Assembly (NCBI GenBank): GCA_002348905.1
Contig: DEBW01000074.1
Location: 1-9,862 of the forward strand
Origin: Ruminococcus flavefaciens
GTDB lineage: Bacteria > Bacillota > Clostridia > Oscillospirales > Ruminococcaceae
DNA: 9,862 bases
Direction of reading: 5' to 3'
Notes under the pieces: model-generated
What the model saw: only the letters and a program-made list of their open reading frames with translations
The model's database searches: none
What the model was told of the DNA's origin: nothing
In this document: positions 1 through 6,907 of the stretch, piece after piece
Numbering within the stretch: position 1 is the first letter of the stretch
Layout of the letters: each line of letters starts with the position of its first letter
Program-made: the position numbers and the translations under genes

Positions 1-1149
1 GTAAACGGAAGCGGTAAACATAACAACTGGTCTATTTCTACAAACACTGGAAAGAACCTTCTTGATCCAGGTGCAACACCAGATCAGAATGCACAGTTCC
101 TCCTCTTCCTCTGTGCAATCATTAAGGGTGTTGATGAGTATCAGGATCTTCTCCGTATCTCTGTAGCATCGGCTGGTAACGACCACCGTCTTGGAGCTAA
201 CGAGGCGCCTCCAGCAATCATCTCTATCTTCCTTGGTGATGAACTTTCTGCAATTCTCGACAGCATCGAAAAAGGCGTTCCTTACGGAAAACACGAAAAA
301 GAAAAAATGCAGATTGGTGTTACTGTACTTCCTGATTTCAACAAGGATACAACAGACCGTAACCGTACATCACCATTTGCATTCACAGGAAACAAGTTCG
401 AGTTCCGTATGCTTGGTTCTTCCAACAGTATCTCCTGTGCAAACATTCACCTCAATGCCGCTGTAGCTGAGGTTCTCAGACAGTTCGCTGATGAACTTGA
501 AAAGGCTGACGATTTCAACGCAGCACTCCATGAGCTTATCAAGCGTACTATCAAGGAACACAAGCGCATCATCTTCAACGGTAACGGCTACGATGACAAG
601 TGGGTTGCTGAAGCTGAAAAGCGTGGACTTTCCAACCTCAGAACAACTGCTGACTGTATGCCTAAGATTTGTGACAAGAAGAACGTTGAGATGCTTACTT
701 CTCACGGAATCTTCACAGAGGCAGAGATTTATTCAAGATGTGATATCATGCTTGAAAACTACGTAAAGTCAGTTAACATCGAAGCTGCTACTATGATTGA
801 TATGGCTCGCAAGGAAATAATCCCTGCTGTTGCTAAGTTTGCTGCTGATACAGCATCTGCAGTTGCAGTAAAGAAGAGCGTTTCAGAAGCTGCCTGCAAG
901 TATGAGACTCGTCTTGTTACTGAACTTTCCAAGCTTATTGACGAAATGGATGCAGCTACAACAGAGCTTGAAGGTACTGTTGCAAAGCTTAAAACCATTG
1001 ACGAGATCAAGGCACAGTCTGAATATGTCCGTGATGCTATGATACCTGCAATGGATAAGCTTCGTGCTGCTGCTGACAAGGCTGAAACAATGACATCTGA
1101 GGAGTATTACCCATTCCCTGCATATGACAAGCTCCTCTTTGGTGTATGA
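1..1149 (+). CDS. glnN: Glutamine synthetase type III, C-terminal part (5' end outside window)
   Basis: This gene makes L-glutamine from glutamate, ammonium and ATP in the cytoplasm (EC 6.3.1.2). The frame is open from the first base of the window and ends at TGA 1147-1149, giving 382 visible residues. Type III enzymes are about 700 residues, so roughly the first half is missing. Visible residues 1-11 contain NGSGKHNNWS, the substrate-binding loop that matches NGSGxH in other glutamine synthetases. NDHRLGANEAPPAI follows near residues 60-74 and is typical of type III. Next comes NRTSPFAFTGNKFEFR, which holds the family's Arg and metal-binding Glu. The helical C-terminal extension ends in a PFPAYDKLLF-type tail, also typical of type III. 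An internal ATG at 307 is not the start, because conserved family sequence precedes it. Codons are strongly biased (AAG over AAA, AAC over AAT), which suggests high expression. dapF follows after 15 nt with no terminator between. Confidence 0.96.
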   Translation, partial: VNGSGKHNNWSISTNTGKNLLDPGATPDQNAQFLLFLCAIIKGVDEYQDLLRISVASAGNDHRLGANEAPPAIISIFLGDELSAILDSIEKGVPYGKHEKEKMQIGVTVLPDFNKDTTDRNRTSPFAFTGNKFEFRMLGSSNSISCANIHLNAAVAEVLRQFADELEKADDFNAALHELIKRTIKEHKRIIFNGNGYDDKWVAEAEKRGLSNLRTTADCMPKICDKKNVEMLTSHGIFTEAEIYSRCDIMLENYVKSVNIEAATMIDMARKEIIPAVAKFAADTASAVAVKKSVSEAACKYETRLVTELSKLIDEMDAATTELEGTVAKLKTIDEIKAQSEYVRDAMIPAMDKLRAAADKAETMTSEEYYPFPAYDKLLFGV

Positions 1150-1164
1150 TCGGAGATAATATTT

Positions 1165-2007
1165 ATGAAATTTACTAAGATGCAAGGCTGCGGCAACGAT
1201 TACGTCTATGTAAATTGCTTTCAGGAGAACGTGAGTTCTCCTGAAAGTGTTGCTAAAGCTATTAGCGACCGTCACTTTGGTATAGGTTCTGACGGTCTTG
1301 TTCTGATTTGTCCAAGCGATAAGGCAGACTGTCGTATGCGTATGTTCAATCCGGACGGCAGCGAGTCTGAAATGTGTGGCAATGCGGTACGCTGCGTTGC
1401 AAAGTATGTCTATGACAGAGGTATTGCTCATAAAAAAACTATAACTGTCGATACTCTTGCAGGTATCAAGATAATTGAAGTTCACACAGATGAAAATGAC
1501 ATTGCCCGTACTCTTACTGTTGATATGGGCGCACCAGTCACTGAAGCGGCAGAAGTACCGGTAATTGCAGATAGCTCACCGGTAAAAGACCTTGTTCTTT
1601 CTGCATATGATTCAGACTTTACGTTTACCTGTGTTTCTATGGGAAATCCTCATGCCGTGACTTTTATAACAGAGGATGTTGAAGAATTTGATGTCGAGCG
1701 TTTCGGAAAAGTGTTCGAGACAGACAGTCACTTTCCACGTAAAGCAAATATAGAATTTGCAAATGTTATTTCCCCTACCCACTTGAAGATGCGTGTATGG
1801 GAGAGAGGTACAGGCGAAACTCTCGCCTGCGGTACAGGTACTTGTGCTACGGTTACAGCAGCCTGTATAAACGGTTTAAGCCCTCATGAGCCAGTTAGAG
1901 TTGAACTGCTCGGAGGAGAGCTTACCATAGAGTGGAAAGAATCTGACGGACATATCTACATGACTGGTCCGGCAGAATTTGTGTTTGACGGCGAATATAA
2001 TTTATAA
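1165..2007 (+). CDS. dapF: Diaminopimelate epimerase
   Basis: This PLP-independent cytoplasmic racemase converts LL-diaminopimelate to meso-diaminopimelate (EC 5.1.1.7), the last step before lysine and the cross-linking residue of peptidoglycan. The 280-residue length is normal for the family. It opens with MKFTKMQGCGNDYVYVN, the conserved N-terminus with substrate-binding Asn11. The two catalytic cysteines of the acid/base pair are present: Cys71 in EMCGNAVRC and Cys222 in ACGTGTC. ERGTGET (213-219) forms part of the phosphate-like substrate pocket. The ATG at 1165 is fixed by this conserved N-terminus and by GGAG at 1152-1155, 9 nt upstream. The gene lies 15 nt after glnN and 31 nt before dapL, so all three are probably cotranscribed. 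dapL supplies its substrate. A perfect 13-bp inverted repeat lies at codons 18-28, in a stretch that varies between DapF proteins. Both active-site cysteines are intact, so the function is well supported. Confidence 0.97.
   Translation: MKFTKMQGCGNDYVYVNCFQENVSSPESVAKAISDRHFGIGSDGLVLICPSDKADCRMRMFNPDGSESEMCGNAVRCVAKYVYDRGIAHKKTITVDTLAGIKIIEVHTDENDIARTLTVDMGAPVTEAAEVPVIADSSPVKDLVLSAYDSDFTFTCVSMGNPHAVTFITEDVEEFDVERFGKVFETDSHFPRKANIEFANVISPTHLKMRVWERGTGETLACGTGTCATVTAACINGLSPHEPVRVELLGGELTIEWKESDGHIYMTGPAEFVFDGEYNL
1218..1247 (+). other. Perfect 13-bp hairpin with GTGA tetraloop inside dapF
   Basis: CTTTCAGGAGAAC at 1218-1230 is exactly complementary to GTTCTCCTGAAAG at 1235-1247, with the loop GTGA at 1231-1234. 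Two further G-U pairs (1217:1248 and 1216:1249) could lengthen the stem to 15 bp. In RNA the loop is GUGA, a GNRA tetraloop on a C-G closing pair, which is an unusually stable arrangement. No T-run follows, so it is not an intrinsic terminator. It lies within codons 18-28 of dapF, about 70 nt after the glnN stop. One arm contains AGGAG, a Shine-Dalgarno-like sequence. A role in mRNA processing, stability or translation is only inferred. Confidence 0.75.
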
Positions 2008-2026
2008 TATTACGAACTTTTACAAT

Positions 2027-2035
2027 GAGGTGGAG
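2027..2035 (+). promoter_or_regulatory. Ribosome binding site of dapL
   Basis: GAGGTGGAG stands just before the ATG at 2039. GAGGTG (2027-2032) matches the anti-Shine-Dalgarno consensus, with 6 nt to the start. This decides the start of dapL. The same frame is open upstream to an ATG at 1979, but that would overlap dapF, has no such site, and adds residues unlike the family. Confidence 0.85.
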
Positions 2036-2038
2036 AAA

Positions 2039-3238
2039 ATGGCAAAGTTCAACGAGAATTTTTTAAATTTAAAGGAAAGTTACCTTTTTAGTGAGGTAGC
2101 TAAAAGAGTAAGCGTATTTCAGCAGAAATATCCTGAAAGATCTGTGATACGTCTTGGTATAGGAGATGTAACACTTCCGCTTGGCAGTACAGTCATCAAA
2201 AGTCTGCACAGTGCTGTTGACGAAATGGGAAGTGCTGATACATTCAGAGGTTACGGTCCTGAACAGGGATACGATTTCCTAAGAAATGCTATAAAGGAAT
2301 ATTACAAGTCTTTTGGCGTAGAGCTTGATGCTGACGAGATATTTGTATCAGACGGTGCAAAGTCTGATACAGGTAATATCACAGATCTTTTCTCAAAGGA
2401 TAATATCGTTATGATACCTGATCCGGTATATCCTGTATATGTTGATACAAATACTATGAACGGACGAAAGATAGTTTATATCAACGGTACAGCTGAAAAT
2501 GATTTTCTGCCGATGCCTGACAGAAGCGTTCATGCAGATATCATATATATCTGCTCCCCTAATAATCCTACCGGAGCTTGCTATAGCAAGGCTCAGCTTG
2601 AAGAATGGGTAGCATATGCTCTCGAAAATGATGCAGTAATACTCTTTGATTCAGCATATGAGAGTTTCGTTTCTGACGATGATCTGCCGCATACTATCTA
2701 CTCTGTAAAAGGTGCTGAAAAATGTGCAGTTGAATTTTGCTCACTTTCAAAAACTGCCGGATTTACCGGTACACGATGCGGTTACACCATAGTACCTAAG
2801 GGTATAAAGTCTGTATCTTATGACGGAAAAGAAATGAGTCTTAACAAGATGTGGAACAGAAGACAGACTACAAAATTCAACGGTGTACCTTACATTGTTC
2901 AAAGAGCTGCCGCAGCTGTATTCAGCGAAGAAGGCAGACTTGAAACAAAGCGTATGACAGCTCATTATATGGAAAATGCACGTATCATTTCTGAGACTAT
3001 GGAACAGCTTGGAGTATGGTTCTGCGGAGGAATCAACTCGCCTTACATCTGGTTTGAGTGTCCGTTTGGCATGAACAGCTGGGATTTCTTCGACTTTATG
3101 CTTGAAAAGACCGGCGTTGTCGGAACTCCGGGCGCAGGATTTGGCAAAAACGGAGATAATTACTTCAGACTTACTGCATTTAACAATAAGGAAAATACCG
3201 AAGAAGCTATGCGTCGTTTCCGCACACTTTTTGAATAA
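2039..3238 (+). CDS. dapL: LL-diaminopimelate aminotransferase
   Basis: This PLP-dependent class I/II aminotransferase (EC 2.6.1.83) converts tetrahydrodipicolinate directly to LL-diaminopimelate with glutamate as amino donor, bypassing the acyl-intermediate route (DapD/C/E) to lysine. The protein is 399 residues, normal for DapL. The N-terminus NFLNLKESYLFSEVAKRV and VIRLGIGDVTLPL are characteristic of DapL rather than of general aspartate aminotransferases. SPNNPTGA (173-180) binds PLP, and Asp204 and Tyr207 lie in FDSAYE. Lys238 in SLSKTAGFTGTR is the Schiff-base lysine. Arg377 in NYFRLTAF should bind the substrate carboxylate. The start is ATG 2039, set by a strong ribosome binding site. 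The frame ends with tandem in-frame stops, TAA at 3236-3238 and TAA at 3239-3241. Its product is the substrate of DapF, encoded 31 nt upstream, which supports the specific assignment. A terminator hairpin begins 7 nt after the first stop. Confidence 0.96.
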   Translation: MAKFNENFLNLKESYLFSEVAKRVSVFQQKYPERSVIRLGIGDVTLPLGSTVIKSLHSAVDEMGSADTFRGYGPEQGYDFLRNAIKEYYKSFGVELDADEIFVSDGAKSDTGNITDLFSKDNIVMIPDPVYPVYVDTNTMNGRKIVYINGTAENDFLPMPDRSVHADIIYICSPNNPTGACYSKAQLEEWVAYALENDAVILFDSAYESFVSDDDLPHTIYSVKGAEKCAVEFCSLSKTAGFTGTRCGYTIVPKGIKSVSYDGKEMSLNKMWNRRQTTKFNGVPYIVQRAAAAVFSEEGRLETKRMTAHYMENARIISETMEQLGVWFCGGINSPYIWFECPFGMNSWDFFDFMLEKTGVVGTPGAGFGKNGDNYFRLTAFNNKENTEEAMRRFRTLFE

Positions 3239-3245
3239 TAAAACT

Positions 3246-3286
3246 GCCGCAGCAGAGAATGGAAAATTCTGCTGCGGCTTATTTTT
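3246..3286. terminator. Bidirectional intrinsic terminator between dapL and addA
   Basis: GCCGCAGCAGA at 3246-3256 pairs perfectly with TCTGCTGCGGC at 3268-3278, an 11-bp GC-rich stem with an 11-nt AT-rich loop. On the + strand it is followed by TTATTTTTATATT, a T-rich tail that runs over the addA stop codon. On the - strand the stem is followed by AGTTTTATTATT, also T-rich. Each stop codon lies about 7 nt from the stem. It should end both converging transcripts; the - strand tail is the weaker of the two. Confidence 0.88.
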
Positions 3287-6200
3287 ATATTATTTTTATT
3301 TCTTTTTTTAATTCTATCGAATAGAGCTCAAGTCCGATAACGGGTTTGTCTGATGTGAGTTCAAGAGCCGATTTATATATCATAAGCTGCATAGTATATC
3401 TCTCTTTTAAAGCTTCTTCTGACATACCTCTGTCAGACTTATAGTCAACTATTACCAAACCATCATCGGTTTCGTAAACAAGGTCAATGATACCCTTTAT
3501 CATACCGTCAGACTTGCGTATACGCTCAAAGTTTTCCTCTTTTATATCAAGCTGGGCAGCGGCTATCATGAATTTTTTCTCTCGCTGATAGCTTTTAGCG
3601 GCTGTAACTCTTTTAAAGAGGTCACTGGTGAAAAATGCTCGTATCTTATTTGTACTGATAGTATCAGCTTGTACCTTTGTAAGATGACCAAGTTCTGTAA
3701 GACGCTGTATCTCAGCTTCCGGATCTCTGATAGCTTTATCAAAGTCGCAGAACTGGAAAAACGTGTGTATAGCCGTACCTCTTTCCGCACCTGTGAGCTT
3801 CTTTATACCGCTTATGAAACGTGGTCTTGCAAGTTTGAGGTCAAATTCCTCGTCATCACGGAATTTTCTTGTTATCTGCGTTACGCTCAGTTTTGAAGAA
3901 ACATCTGTCAGAGAATTATCATACGGCATATTTATCATTGCTTTTATACGTTCAACCAGTTCGTTATCCGGAGTTGCTTCTTTGCTTTCAGGCATATCAA
4001 AAACTGTAACATCTCCGGCATCTGATAAATTAAAGGTGAAAAGCTCTTCTTCGTTGTCATTAGCCGGAAATCCGAATGGTTCAGAAGGTATTTCAAGTTT
4101 TTCAGCTATTTCCGGAAATTTATTGTTCATCATAAGACTGAGCCATATCCAGTCTGAGAAGCATTTTGCTTCGGAAACAAGTTCACTTATGTCGCTGTTG
4201 TTTATTATACAGCTGTCAGCGAGTTTACGTACTCGGTCAAGTGATTTTTCTCCACAGTTCAGATTTATAAAAAGCTGCTGTTTGGCTCTTGTCATTCCGA
4301 CGTAAAGAAGGCGCATTTCTTCACTTCTTGAATCTCTCATGCCGTCCTTGTGTAGCATTTTCTGCTGAAATGTCTTGTAACGACGCATGAGTTTTTTATC
4401 ATAGAGAACGAAACCTATCCTGCCGTCATCGCTGCACATTACCGAATTTGAATCAAACTTGAATTCTACTGACGTTTCAGCTATGAATACAAACGGGTAT
4501 TCAAGTCCTTTTGACTTGTGCAGAGTTTGTACTGTTACATAGTTTCCTGATGATGCTGAAACTTTCCCCTGTTCGTAGTCGCCGTTTTCGAGTATGCGGT
4601 CAATGTGACGGATAAAGCCGGTAAGACCTCCGCTTCCTTCAGCAGCGGCAGATTCTTCATAATTGATCGCATATTGTATAAGAGCACGAAGATTTGCTCT
4701 TTTTTTCTCACCATCATTTCTAAGCTGCATAACAGAAATAAAGTCTGTAGTATCGTATATTGATGAAATAAGTTCGCCTATGGTCATGGTTACAGAGTCC
4801 AGACGAAAAATATCAAGTGAATCAAGAAAATTCTTACAGCGCAGTGAAAGTGATACGTCTATGCTTTCTTCTCCCTCAGCAGCAGCTCTTACAAGCGGAA
4901 AAAGAGGTTTCTCACAGTCTATTGCCTTTATATGTGCAAGGTCATCGACACTGAACATATACATAGGTGATACCATTACCGCTGCAAGCGGGATATCCTG
5001 CAAAGGATTGGCGATTATTCTGAGAAGGTCGATAAGTACAGCTATTTCAGGAGATTTCAGATATCCCTTTTCGTCACTTCCTTTTGCAGCTATTCCATAG
5101 CGTTCAAGAGCGTTGACATAGGCTTTTGTGAATCGGTTGTTACGTACAAGTATACAGAAATCGTGTGGCGTACATGGACGGCTGCCTTCTTTTTCAGTGA
5201 CTTCAATGCCGTCTTGTATCATTTTAGCGATTTTTCCGGCAGTTATTTCCGCTTCAACGCTTTCTGTAACTTCTTCTGTATCATCATCGTCAATAGGATC
5301 GCTGTTTATAAAGTTTATCTGTGTCAGGCGGCTTTTGGCGTTTTCCGGAGTATATTCCTCAGCGCCGAAATATAACTTTTCATCGTCACTGTAGTTGATA
5401 TCTCCACAGTTCTCGCTCATTATCTCAGTGAATACAAAATTAGCAAAATCTATTACCTGTGGAGAACTACGGAAGTTTTTGTTCAGCAGTATATACCTGT
5501 TTTTTGAATCACTTTCGTAAGGATCAGAACTTTTCATAACTGATATGAAATTGCGTGGGTTTGCAAGTCTGAATCGGTATATCGACTGTTTTACGTCACC
5601 AACAAGGAAAGCATTATCGCCGTACATTGTACTGCCTTTTTCATTGAGCTTAAAGTTTTTGGTTAGCAGTTTGAATATAAGGTCTTCTTTGTTGTTTGAA
5701 TCCTGATACTCGTCTATCATTATGATGTCGTAGTATTCGGCAGTCTGACGTGCTATTTCAGACTGGATTATCCGACCGTTCTCATCAAAGGCAGCAAGCA
5801 TTTCAAGTACAAGTCTTTCGCCGTCATCAAAACTTATAGCATTTCGGCTGCATTTTTTCTCCCATACGATATCCTGAAACTTTTTCACCATAGATGTGAG
5901 CACTTCTGCAACTTTTCCTGACTCTTCAAAGTCACTTTTTGCTGCTGCAAGTTGGTCTACGGAGGCTTTAAGTATATCTTTCATAAGATTTCGTTTTAAC
6001 TTGAATATCTCACGTAGTGCTTTATTGTACGGATACTTGGCACTAACAACGACGAGTTTATCAAATTTGGTGATATAACTTATTTCCTCATCTGTAGGGT
6101 ATCTTTTATCTTCTGCAAGCTTACGCAGAGCAAAAGCTTTTTCACTGTCTATCTGTGCCTGTAAGTACGCCTTTTCAACTGCTTCAATACCACGCTCAGA

Positions 6201-6905
6201 GAATATATCCGGCAGCATTTTTATGTTTTCTTCAGCATATTTTACAGCTCGGTCGGCATCTTTTATCATTCCGTCAAAGAATCTTTTATAGTAAACTGAT
6301 TCCTCAAAAGGCTTATTATATTCAGCCACTGCCGTTTCAAGCCATTTATCGCTCATAGCAACCGAGGAAAGAAATGTGTTTGTATCATTTATTACACGTA
6401 TCAGAGGTGTCTGATTTTTGAGACAGAATTTATCATAGAGAAAAGAGATGGTTTCGTAATCATTTTTAGTGTACCAGTCAAAAAGTTCTTCCATTGCCTG
6501 AGACTTTATAACTGTATCATCAGTATCATCAAGTATGCTGAATCCTGATGTTATTCCCTGATCTGTGATATTATCACGAAGAAGGTCAAAACAGAATGAA
6601 TTTATGGTCGAGATCCTTGCGTTCTGTAATAATGTCTGCTGCTTGAGCAAATAAACATCCTCAGGGTGTTCATTTATAAGCAGGCGCAATTTATTGTCAA
6701 GACGTTTTTTTAGTTCCGCAGCTGCATCATTAGTGAATGTTACTACGATTATCCTGTCTGCTCTTACTCCGGAAGACGGATCAGAAAGCAGCTTTACAAG
6801 ACGCTCTGTAAGAACGGCAGTCTTTCCGCTTCCTGCTGCTGCTGATACGATTATTGATGAATCACGGGCATCTATAGCATTCTGCTGCTGTTGTGTCCAA
6901 GCCAT
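3285..6905 (-). CDS. addA: ATP-dependent helicase/nuclease subunit A (AddA)
   Basis: AddA is the motor and one of the two nucleases of AddAB, which unwinds and resects double-strand breaks until it meets Chi and prepares 3' ends for RecA. The 1206 residues match the usual length. The UvrD-like helicase motifs appear in order: Walker A AAGSGKT (23-29), VVTFTNDAAAELKKRL (54-69), DEYQD (398-402), VGDVKQSIYRFR (435-446), NKNFRSS (475-481), TVQTLHKSKGLEYP (791-804) and RLLYVGMTRA (865-874). The RecB-family nuclease follows: His1046 in GTAIHTFF, Asp1141 in GIIDLV, then Asp1154 and Lys1156 in VDYKSD, and QLMIY near 1173-1177. Start ATG 6905-6903 has AAGGAG 7 nt upstream and lies 2 nt after the addB stop, so translation is probably coupled. 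Both active centres look intact. One oddity is STINSFC near 99-105, where many relatives have His instead of Asn102. Confidence 0.97.
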   Translation of the reverse strand: MAWTQQQQNAIDARDSSIIVSAAAGSGKTAVLTERLVKLLSDPSSGVRADRIIVVTFTNDAAAELKKRLDNKLRLLINEHPEDVYLLKQQTLLQNARISTINSFCFDLLRDNITDQGITSGFSILDDTDDTVIKSQAMEELFDWYTKNDYETISFLYDKFCLKNQTPLIRVINDTNTFLSSVAMSDKWLETAVAEYNKPFEESVYYKRFFDGMIKDADRAVKYAEENIKMLPDIFSERGIEAVEKAYLQAQIDSEKAFALRKLAEDKRYPTDEEISYITKFDKLVVVSAKYPYNKALREIFKLKRNLMKDILKASVDQLAAAKSDFEESGKVAEVLTSMVKKFQDIVWEKKCSRNAISFDDGERLVLEMLAAFDENGRIIQSEIARQTAEYYDIIMIDEYQDSNNKEDLIFKLLTKNFKLNEKGSTMYGDNAFLVGDVKQSIYRFRLANPRNFISVMKSSDPYESDSKNRYILLNKNFRSSPQVIDFANFVFTEIMSENCGDINYSDDEKLYFGAEEYTPENAKSRLTQINFINSDPIDDDDTEEVTESVEAEITAGKIAKMIQDGIEVTEKEGSRPCTPHDFCILVRNNRFTKAYVNALERYGIAAKGSDEKGYLKSPEIAVLIDLLRIIANPLQDIPLAAVMVSPMYMFSVDDLAHIKAIDCEKPLFPLVRAAAEGEESIDVSLSLRCKNFLDSLDIFRLDSVTMTIGELISSIYDTTDFISVMQLRNDGEKKRANLRALIQYAINYEESAAAEGSGGLTGFIRHIDRILENGDYEQGKVSASSGNYVTVQTLHKSKGLEYPFVFIAETSVEFKFDSNSVMCSDDGRIGFVLYDKKLMRRYKTFQQKMLHKDGMRDSRSEEMRLLYVGMTRAKQQLFINLNCGEKSLDRVRKLADSCIINNSDISELVSEAKCFSDWIWLSLMMNNKFPEIAEKLEIPSEPFGFPANDNEEELFTFNLSDAGDVTVFDMPESKEATPDNELVERIKAMINMPYDNSLTDVSSKLSVTQITRKFRDDEEFDLKLARPRFISGIKKLTGAERGTAIHTFFQFCDFDKAIRDPEAEIQRLTELGHLTKVQADTISTNKIRAFFTSDLFKRVTAAKSYQREKKFMIAAAQLDIKEENFERIRKSDGMIKGIIDLVYETDDGLVIVDYKSDRGMSEEALKERYTMQLMIYKSALELTSDKPVIGLELYSIELKKEIKII

Positions 6906-6907
6906 TG

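Noticed and set aside
883..1485. Long open frame on the - strand (200 codons) across the glnN-dapF junction
   Set aside because: It lies antisense to two well-supported genes, has no recognisable domain or ribosome binding site, and its composition mirrors the codon bias of the sense genes.
1811..1829. 7-bp inverted repeat CAGGCGA/TCGCCTG in dapF
   Set aside because: It falls on codons for the conserved GTGETLACGTGTC active-site motif and is short enough to arise by chance.
1979..2038. Upstream ATG start for dapL, adding 20 residues
   Set aside because: It would overlap the end of dapF and has no good ribosome binding site. The ATG at 2039 has GAGGTGGAG in place and begins where DapL proteins normally do.
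3763..4305. Open frame of 180 codons on the + strand opposite addA
   Set aside because: It is Ser/Leu/Phe-rich low-information sequence antisense to the conserved AddA frame. The other + strand frames within 3669-9836 are rejected for the same reason.
5401..5465. 9-bp inverted repeat TCTCCACAG/CTGTGGAGA in addA, 47 nt apart
   Set aside because: Several 9-bp repeats at this distance are expected by chance in a window of this size, and it lies in coding sequence with no other signal.
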